DNA of 64,000 bases from Kitasatospora sp. Root107. GTDB taxonomy: Bacteria > Actinomycetota > Actinomycetes > Streptomycetales > Streptomycetaceae. The number at the start of each line of letters is the position of its first letter. Positions within the stretch are counted from its first letter, which is position 1. The stretch lies in the NCBI RefSeq assembly GCF_001424875.1, contig NZ_LMCT01000004.1, positions 204,476 to 268,475 on the forward strand, in the 5' to 3' direction. Shown in pieces: positions 58,685-64,000 of the stretch. The translations under genes and the position numbers were made by a program. The notes below the pieces were generated by a model. The model had not been told where the DNA came from and searched no databases. It was given only the letters and a program-made list of their open reading frames with translations.

Positions 58685-59456
58685 CTATCTGATGCCGTGT
58701 CGGCGGAGCGTACTGGCGAGGGCGGTGGTGTGGGACACCACCGCCTTCGCGACGCGTGCCACCTCCTGCTCGGAGGCGGAGGCGACCGGCATCGAGCAGC
58801 TGATCGCGTCGGTGGCGGGAATCCGGTAGTGCACGGGGGCGGAGAGGCAGCTGACGCCCGGCGTGCCCTGTTCGCGTTCCAGTGCCCAGCCCCGGTCCCG
58901 GGTGCGGGCCAGTTCGGCGTGCAGTGCGGTGCGGTCGGTGACGGTGTGCGGGGTGAGCGCGGTGAGCTCGGCCGGCAGTATCGCGTCCACCTCGGCGGTG
59001 GTCAGCTCGGCGAGCAACGCCTGGCCCAGGGCGGTGAGATGGGCCGGCAGACGTCGGCCGACCCGGGACACCACCCGGACGGTGTCGCGGGCCTCCCGGC
59101 TGGCCAGGTAGAGCACGTAGGCGTCGTCCCGGCGGGCGAAGTGCACGGTGTAGCCGGTCTCGTTGGCCGTTGGCGTACGGCAGCGCCGGGTCGCGGTCCA
59201 GGTAGGCGGTGCCGGAGAGCAGCGCGTGCGGCCCGACGCCGAAGGAGGAGCCGCTGTCGTCGGCCTCGACCCACTTGAGTTCGCGCAGGGTCCGGATCAG
59301 CGCGTGCAGGCTGCTGCGGGGGTAACCGAGGCGTTCCTGCAGCTCGCTGACGGTCAGTCGGTCGGGGGAGGCGGCGAGCGCCTCCAGGATGCGCACGGTG
59401 CGCTCGGCCGACTTGACCGTCGAGGCGTCCGGTTGGGCAGAGGGCATGTCCACCAT
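58685..59456 (-). pseudogene. IclR family regulator gene broken by a 7-bp duplication
   Basis: The N-terminal frame encodes the IclR helix-turn-helix (TVKSAERTVRILEALAASPDRLTVSELQERLGYPRSSLHALIRTLREL, in parts) and reaches LDRDPALPYAN. There a perfect tandem duplication of CGTTGGC (59161-59174 on the plus strand) shifts the frame. The ligand domain continues in another frame as ETGYTVHFARRDDAYVLYLASREA to the end at 58685. Removing one 7-bp copy gives a continuous 254-residue-class IclR protein. It lies between the secreted enzymes and the importer and is the likely regulator of both. In the present sequence only a truncated protein can be made, unless a fraction of cells has lost one copy. 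Confidence 0.88.
59161..59174. repeat. 7-bp tandem duplication in the IclR gene
   Basis: CGTTGGC CGTTGGC, two perfect copies. One copy too many shifts the IclR reading frame by one base. Such repeats arise and revert by slipped-strand mispairing. Confidence 0.9.
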
Positions 59457-59478
59457 CCAGATAAGTGCTGCAGGAGTG

Positions 59479-59507
59479 TTGACCGCCATAGTAACGGACG
59501 CTAACTT
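59479..59507 (+). promoter_or_regulatory. Promoter of the sugar importer operon
   Basis: TTGACC (59479-59484), a 17-bp spacer and TAACTT (59502-59507) form a good housekeeping promoter with a start near 59514. The operator-like site at 59541-59554 lies downstream of that start. Confidence 0.7.
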
Positions 59508-59540
59508 TCCCTTGCAGTGCTGCCACATTCTCAGATTCTG

Positions 59541-59554
59541 TCCATATACGTAGA
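59541..59554. promoter_or_regulatory. Operator-like site before the sugar importer
   Basis: TCCATATACGTAGA, 10 bp before the importer start codon and inside a CTGTC-N10-GACAG repeat. It shares 11 of 14 positions with the palindrome at 54746, in the pattern TCCAyATAyGTrGA. Confidence 0.65.
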
Positions 59555-59564
59555 CAGGACTTCG

Positions 59565-60896
59565 ATGCTCCGCAGATCCGCAGCCACCCTTGCGGCCGTT
59601 CTGGCCGCCGCCGTGGCCCTCTCCACCCTGACCGCGTGCGGCTCCGGCGACAGCCAGAGCGCCACCGACGACAAGTCGCCGCTGGAGATCTGGGTGCGCA
59701 AGCCCCCGGGCTCCAACACCGAGAAGACCCACCAGCAACTGGCGGCGAAGTTCACCGAGTTGACCGGCGTGCCGGTCCATGTCACCGCGCTGTTCGACGA
59801 CTTCGAGACCAAGCTGCAGCAGGCCGCGGCGCAGAAGAAGCTGCCGGACCTGATCGTCAACGACACCGCCCAGCTCGGCACCCTGGTCAAGCAGGGCCTG
59901 GTCCGCGAGGTCGACCGGCCGGCCACCAAGGGCGGCGACCAGCTGATACCCGCGTCCTGGGACGCGGCCAAGGGGACTGACGGCAAGTACTACGGCGTCC
60001 CGTTCTCGGCCCAGACCTTCGGGCTCTTCATCCGTCAGGACTGGCGGGAGAAGCTCGGTCTGCCCCAGCCCACCAGCTGGGACGAACTCGACGCGCTGGC
60101 AGGCGCGTTCACCACCCGGGATCCGGACGGCAACGGCAAGGCCGACAGCTACGGCTACGTCGTCCCCGGCTCCACCAAGCGCGGCTACCTGGACTGGTAC
60201 TTCTCCAGCTTCCTGTGGTCGGCCGGCGGCGACTACTTCGCCAAGGACGGGAAGACGCCCGCGATCGCCGACCCGGCCTCGGTGCTGGCGGCGCAGCGGC
60301 TCAAGGACCAGTTCTGCACCGCGAAGAGCGTGGTGCCGGGCGCGGCCACCGCCGAGACCACCCAGGCGCACCCGCTGTTCGAGACCGGCAAGGGCGGCAT
60401 CTACTTCACCGGCCCGTACAACATGGCGCGGTTCGACAAGAGCCTCGGCAAGGACAAGTACGAGGTGATCGCGCTGCCCGCCGGTCCGGGTGGCCGGAGC
60501 GTTTCGCTGGCCGAGGGGGAGAACGCGTACCTGATGGCCGGCTCGAAGAACCGCGCCGGGCAGCAGAAGTACGCCGAGTTCCTGGTCTCCGCCGAGGGGC
60601 AGACGATCGGGATGGCGGGTGACACCGACGGCAACGTGGTCCGACTGCCCGTCAACAAGGGCGTGGACCTGGCGACCGTCCGCAAGGACCAGCGCTGGCT
60701 GGTCTTCGACAAGGTCTACCGGGAGGCCGGCCGGTACGCGCCGGTGGTGAAGGAGTGGACCCCGTTCCGGCAGGCCTCCGCGGAGGCGCTGAACGGCATG
60801 GTGGCCGACTGCGGCTCCGACCCGAAGGCGGTGCTCACCAAGCTGGCCGGTACCTTCGCCGCCGAGCTGACGAAGCAGGGAGCCGGCTCCCGATGA
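59565..60896 (+). CDS. ABC importer substrate-binding lipoprotein (sugar type)
   Basis: A 443-residue lipoprotein. The ATG at 59565 has AGGA 5 nt upstream. Residues 1-25 form a lipoprotein signal with lipobox LTAC (Cys25). The mature part is a family-1 (MalE-like) binding protein: EIWVRKPPGSNTEKTHQQLAAKFTELTG, YGVPFSAQTFGLFIRQDWREKLGLPQPTSWDEL and GKGGIYFTGPYNMARF (in parts). It binds a mono- or oligosaccharide on the outside of the membrane and delivers it to the two permeases that follow with ATGA overlaps. The downstream enzymes suggest an acidic sugar or oligouronide. Confidence 0.93.
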   Translation: MLRRSAATLAAVLAAAVALSTLTACGSGDSQSATDDKSPLEIWVRKPPGSNTEKTHQQLAAKFTELTGVPVHVTALFDDFETKLQQAAAQKKLPDLIVNDTAQLGTLVKQGLVREVDRPATKGGDQLIPASWDAAKGTDGKYYGVPFSAQTFGLFIRQDWREKLGLPQPTSWDELDALAGAFTTRDPDGNGKADSYGYVVPGSTKRGYLDWYFSSFLWSAGGDYFAKDGKTPAIADPASVLAAQRLKDQFCTAKSVVPGAATAETTQAHPLFETGKGGIYFTGPYNMARFDKSLGKDKYEVIALPAGPGGRSVSLAEGENAYLMAGSKNRAGQQKYAEFLVSAEGQTIGMAGDTDGNVVRLPVNKGVDLATVRKDQRWLVFDKVYREAGRYAPVVKEWTPFRQASAEALNGMVADCGSDPKAVLTKLAGTFAAELTKQGAGSR

Positions 60897-61783
60897 ACCT
60901 CAACCGCCGGGGCCGGCTCACTCCTTGGCTGTTCCTGGCCCCGGCGCTGGTGCTCTTCGCGCTCTTCAAGTTCCTGCCGATGTGGCGGGCGGTCGAGATG
61001 AGCTTCCACGAGGTGCGGCCCTACCTGGGGGACCGCTGGGTCGGCGGGGCCAACTACCAGCAGGTGGTCACCGACGAGGCGTTCCTGAACGCGATCTGGC
61101 ACACCCTGCTGCTGGCGGTCGGCCAGACCGGCGGCTCGGTGCTGCTCGGCCTGGCCCTCGCGCTGGTGCTGGAGGGCACCGCTCGGCGGTTGTGGATCGT
61201 CCGCACCGCGGTCTTCCTGCCGACCGTCACCGCGATGGCGGTGGTCGCCGAGGTCTGGCGGATCCTGTACTACCCGGCTCCCGACGGCATGGTGAACGGC
61301 CTGCTGAGCTGGGTCGGGGTGGGGCCCTCGCAGTTCCTCAACAGCCCGGACAGCGCGCTCTGGTCGGTCATGACGGTCGGGGTCTGGCGCGGTGCGCCCT
61401 ACGACATGATGATCTTCCTGGCCGCGCTCGCCGGGGTGGACCGCACCCTCTACGAGGCCGCCGCCGCCGACGGTGCGGGGGCGTGGCGGCGGGTCTGGCA
61501 CGTCACGCTGCCCGCGCTGCGGCCGGCCTTCGTCATCCTGTTCACGCTGGCGGCGATCCGCAGCCTGCGGGTCTTCACCGAGATCTTCCTGCTCACCAAC
61601 GGCGGGCCGAACGGCTCGACCGAGGTGCTGATGACCCTGATCTACCGACTCGGGCTGGAGCGCGGAGAGTTGGGTGTGGCGGCGGCCGGGTCGATGGTGC
61701 TGCTGGGCGTCTCGGTGCTGCTCACTCTGCTGGTCAGGCTCGGTCGGGCCCGGGCCGTGTACTCCGGGAAGGCCGGGACATGA
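60893..61783 (+). CDS. ABC sugar importer permease (MalF-like)
   Basis: A 296-residue permease with six hydrophobic helices, overlapping the binding-protein gene by 4 bp. The EAA loop that contacts the ATPase is YEAAAADGAGAWRRVWHVTLPAL. N-terminal LTPWLFLAPALVLFALFKFLPM is the usual first helix of the UgpA/LacF type. It forms a heterodimer with the next permease. No ATPase gene is present in the visible operon, so the shared MsiK-type ATPase of actinomycetes probably powers it. Confidence 0.94.
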   Translation: MNLNRRGRLTPWLFLAPALVLFALFKFLPMWRAVEMSFHEVRPYLGDRWVGGANYQQVVTDEAFLNAIWHTLLLAVGQTGGSVLLGLALALVLEGTARRLWIVRTAVFLPTVTAMAVVAEVWRILYYPAPDGMVNGLLSWVGVGPSQFLNSPDSALWSVMTVGVWRGAPYDMMIFLAALAGVDRTLYEAAAADGAGAWRRVWHVTLPALRPAFVILFTLAAIRSLRVFTEIFLLTNGGPNGSTEVLMTLIYRLGLERGELGVAAAGSMVLLGVSVLLTLLVRLGRARAVYSGKAGT

Positions 61784-62634
61784 AGAACCGTCAACTCGAC
61801 ACCGCTCTGGGCCTGGAGGCCCGGAACGGCCCGCTCGCCCTGATCGGCAAGCTGGTGCTCTACGGGCTGCTGGTGCTGGTCTTCGCCGGCCCGTTGCTCG
61901 CCCTCCTGGTCAGCGCGTTCAGCCCGGTCAGCGATCCGACCTCGCTCACCCTGCTGCCGACCGACTTCACGCTGGCCAACTTCCGGGCCGCCTTCGACCG
62001 GGACGTGCTGCGCTACCTGCTCAACTCCTTCCTGGTGGTGGGCGGTGGGCTGCTGCTCCAGGTCGGGGTGAGCATCTCGGCAGGCTACGCACTGGCCCGC
62101 AAGCGCTTCCCGGGGATGCGGCTGGTGCTGTTGCTGATCCTGTCCACCATGATGCTTCCGGAGGAGGTGCTGGCGATCCCGCTCTCGCTGGTGCTCTCCG
62201 ACCTCTCGCTGACCGGCAGCCTCTGGGGAATGATCGTCCCGGTCGGCGCCTGGGCGTTCTCGATCCTGGTGACCGCCGAGTTCATGAAGGAGATCCCGCT
62301 CGAGCTGGAGGAGGCCGCCCGGCTGGACGGCGCCGGTGACCTGCGGATCTTCTGGTCGGTGGTGCTGCCGCTGTGCAAACCCGCGCTCGGCGTGATCGGC
62401 ATCTTCGGCTTCACCATGATCTGGGACCAGTACATGCTGCCGCTGCTGGTCGCCACCGACGCCAGGCAGTTCACCCTGCCGCTCGCGCTGCGCACCCTGC
62501 GCGCCGACGAACAGGTCGGCGTCGGCGTGCTGCTGGCCTCCGCTCTGCTCGCCCTGCTGCCCAGCGTGCTGGCCTTCCTGGCCATGCAGCGGCAGTTCAT
62601 GCGCGGGCTCACCTCCGGCGCAGTCAAGGGCTGA
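61780..62634 (+). CDS. ABC sugar importer permease (MalG-like)
   Basis: A 284-residue permease with six helices, overlapping the previous gene by 4 bp. The EAA loop is LEEAARLDGAGDLRIFWSVVLPLCKPAL. It belongs to the UgpE/LacG type and pairs with the upstream permease. The C-terminal QRQFMRGLTSGAVKG is the standard ending of carbohydrate permeases of this class. Confidence 0.94.
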   Translation: MKNRQLDTALGLEARNGPLALIGKLVLYGLLVLVFAGPLLALLVSAFSPVSDPTSLTLLPTDFTLANFRAAFDRDVLRYLLNSFLVVGGGLLLQVGVSISAGYALARKRFPGMRLVLLLILSTMMLPEEVLAIPLSLVLSDLSLTGSLWGMIVPVGAWAFSILVTAEFMKEIPLELEEAARLDGAGDLRIFWSVVLPLCKPALGVIGIFGFTMIWDQYMLPLLVATDARQFTLPLALRTLRADEQVGVGVLLASALLALLPSVLAFLAMQRQFMRGLTSGAVKG

Positions 62635-62665
62635 CCCTCAATCACCGTTCTCATCAGGAGATTTC

Positions 62666-63589
62666 ATGCGCCTGCACGGCCTTCTGTCGTTTCCACTGAC
62701 CCCGTTCACCGACGACGACAAGGTGGACCTGGCGGTCTTCGCCGAGCATCTGGAGCAGCAGATCGCCGCCGGGCCCGCCGCCCTCTTCGTGGCCTGCGGC
62801 ACCGGCGAGTTCACCGCTCTGGCGCTGGACGAGTACCGCGACCTGGTGGCCACCGCGGTCCGGGTCGCCGACGGCCGGCTGCCGGTGGTGGCGGGCTGCG
62901 GCGGCGGCCCCCGGATGGCCCGGGAGTTCGCCCTCGTCGCCGCCGAGTGCGGCGCGGACGGCTTGCTGCTGCTGCCGCCCTACCTGGTCACCTCCACTCC
63001 GGGCGGGCTGGTCGAGCACGTCCGCTACGTCGCCTCGGCGACCAGCCTGCCGGTCGTGGTCTACCAGCGTGCCAACGCCGTACTCGACGAGGCCGCCGCC
63101 CTGGCGCTGCTCGATCTGCCGACCGTGACCGGCATCAAGGACGGCCGGGGCGACGTGGACGCGATGCTCCGGCTGGTCACCGCCGTCCGCACCAGCGGCC
63201 ACCCCAGGGCCGCCGAGTTCGGCTTCCTGAACGGGCTGCCCACCGCCGAACTCTCCGTCCAGGCCTACCGGGCGATCGGCGTGGAGTGCTACTCCTCGGC
63301 CGTGCTCTGTTTCGCCCCCGACCTGGCCACCGCCTTCCACCGGGCGGTCGAGCGGGGCGACCACGACACCGTCCGGCTGCTGCTGGCCGAGTTCTACCTG
63401 CCGCTGGTCGCGCTCCGCGACCGGGTCCCCGGGTACGCGGTCGCGCTGGTCAAGGCCGGGGCCCGGTTGGCCGGTCTGGCGGTCGGCGGTGTCCGGCCGC
63501 CACTGGTGGACGCCTCGCCGGAACACGTCCGGGAACTGGGCCGCATTCTGGCCCGCGGCCGGGCCGCCCTGGCTACCGTGGCAGAGTGA
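62666..63589 (+). CDS. kdgD: 5-dehydro-4-deoxyglucarate dehydratase (DapA superfamily)
   Basis: A 307-residue class I aldolase-type enzyme. GTGE (45-48) is the carboxylate-binding loop, Tyr133 in VVYQRANAV and Schiff-base Lys158 in TGIKDGRGD are the catalytic residues. The N-terminus LHGLLSFPLTPFTDDDKVDL and the QRANAV motif are specific for the 5-dehydro-4-deoxyglucarate dehydratase branch, which makes 2,5-dioxopentanoate (alpha-ketoglutarate semialdehyde) with loss of water and CO2. This is the second step of oxidative uronate catabolism. The glucarate-dehydratase-like gene overlaps its stop (TGATG). The ribosome-binding site is AGGAG, 7 nt upstream. Confidence 0.9.
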   Translation: MRLHGLLSFPLTPFTDDDKVDLAVFAEHLEQQIAAGPAALFVACGTGEFTALALDEYRDLVATAVRVADGRLPVVAGCGGGPRMAREFALVAAECGADGLLLLPPYLVTSTPGGLVEHVRYVASATSLPVVVYQRANAVLDEAAALALLDLPTVTGIKDGRGDVDAMLRLVTAVRTSGHPRAAEFGFLNGLPTAELSVQAYRAIGVECYSSAVLCFAPDLATAFHRAVERGDHDTVRLLLAEFYLPLVALRDRVPGYAVALVKAGARLAGLAVGGVRPPLVDASPEHVRELGRILARGRAALATVAE

Positions 63590-64000
63590 TGCGTATCCGG
63601 GAAGTGGTGATCACACCGCTCGCCTTCGCCGACCCGCCGCTGCTCAACTCGGCCGGGGTGCACCAGCCCTGGGCCCTCCGGGCGGTGGTCGAACTGCGGT
63701 GCGGCGACGGCCTGGTGGGCCTGGGGGAGACCTACGGGGACGCGCCGCACCTGGCGCTGCTGCGCGCGGTCGCCCCGACGCTGACCGGGCTCGACCCGTT
63801 CGACACCAACGGACTGCTGCGGCGGATCCGGGCCGTGCTGGGTGACACCGACGCCCCGGACAAGCACGGCCTGACCGGCGGCTCCACTCCGCAGAAGACC
63901 GCGCTGCGGGTGCTCAGTCCGTTCGAGGTGGCCTGCCTGGACCTGCAGGGTCAGCTCACCGGACGCCCGGTGGTGGACCTGCTCGGCGGCCGGGTCAGGG
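63589..64000 (+). CDS. Glucarate dehydratase-like enolase superfamily protein (N-terminal part)
   Basis: The first 137 codons; the gene runs out of the window. It starts at an ATG overlapping the kdgD stop. The N-terminal capping domain reads IREVVITPLAFADPPLLNSAGVHQPWALRAVVELRCGDGLVGLGETYG, the opening of glucarate dehydratases, with PFEVACLDLQGQLTGRPVVDLLGGRVR at the barrel entry (both in parts). It should dehydrate D-glucarate to 5-dehydro-4-deoxyglucarate, the substrate of the preceding enzyme. Catalytic Lys and metal-binding residues lie beyond the end. Confidence 0.88.
   Translation, partial: MRIREVVITPLAFADPPLLNSAGVHQPWALRAVVELRCGDGLVGLGETYGDAPHLALLRAVAPTLTGLDPFDTNGLLRRIRAVLGDTDAPDKHGLTGGSTPQKTALRVLSPFEVACLDLQGQLTGRPVVDLLGGRVR

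Noticed and set aside
58014..60371. 785-codon minus-strand frame spanning IclR and the binding-protein gene
   Set aside because: Only its middle (IclR N-terminus) is protein-like; the ends are shadows of plus-strand genes and result from the frameshift.
1..64000. Antibiotic or other secondary-metabolite cluster
   Set aside because: No PKS, NRPS, terpene synthase, lanthipeptide or siderophore synthase gene was seen; scattered oxidoreductases, VOC and SnoaL-like genes do not form one.

Overview
The window is high-GC DNA with dense, often overlapping genes (ATGA and GTGA junctions), frequent GTG starts, Tat-type secretion signals, an IdeR/DmdR-type iron box, bacterial NHEJ genes and DUF families typical of actinomycetes. 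It looks like a chromosomal stretch from Streptomyces or a close relative such as Kitasatospora. Species cannot be decided from the sequence. No transposase, prophage, CRISPR array, rRNA or classical antibiotic cluster was seen.

Layout. 1-6560: metabolic and accessory genes (end of a BBE-type FAD oxidase, ADP-ribosylglycohydrolase, a secreted VGGDA-repeat protein, a divergent VOC/MarR pair with twin operators, a frameshifted membrane-protein gene, a BNR-repeat protein, pirin). 6639-6953: tRNA-Tyr, tRNA-Ser, an intrinsic terminator and a candidate 18-codon ORF. 7098-16814: Tat-exported amine oxidase, disulfide reductase, M48 protease, a heterodimeric ABC exporter with complementary degenerate ATPase motifs, APC permease. 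17158-21479: K+ channel, SnoaL-like protein, aldo/keto reductase, MBL protein with divergent TetR, thioredoxin. 21559-25925: two paralogous secreted proteins, then a DUF4331-TPR pair. 25939-30847: DUF1990-YndJ operon with twin palindromes, small zinc-ribbon and DUF1876 proteins, a ferredoxin-reductase-like flavoprotein, a two-domain VOC protein and an iron-box-controlled DUF2470 protein.

30913-38759 is a catabolic island: a TetR regulator, two SDRs and a quinone-oxidoreductase-like MDR on the plus strand converge on three acyl-CoA dehydrogenases and an ACAD10-type phosphotransferase on the minus strand. Both promoters carry the same TTGACA-N21-CTAAGCAAGCGCTTAG arrangement, so one regulator probably controls both arms. 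38895-47286 holds a dispersed NHEJ kit (ATP-dependent ligase, Ku, PHP/HhH protein plus LigD-type polymerase), a truncated catalase, an SDR/LysR pair and an aldehyde dehydrogenase. 47294-54684: a doubly broken choice-of-anchor-A gene, a DsbA-VKOR disulfide-forming pair, MBL, M20 and DUF4389 proteins, O6-alkylguanine transferase, and a protein made of uninterrupted Ser-x-x triplets.

54853-64000 reads as a polyuronate-type utilisation locus: two secreted beta-helix proteins with CBM2 domains, an IclR gene broken by a 7-bp tandem duplication, a sugar ABC importer without its own ATPase, 5-dehydro-4-deoxyglucarate dehydratase and the start of a glucarate-dehydratase-like gene. A shared operator-like palindrome (TCCAyATAyGTrGA) links the secreted enzymes and the importer. 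Four genes in the window are visibly disrupted, so some functions are in decay.
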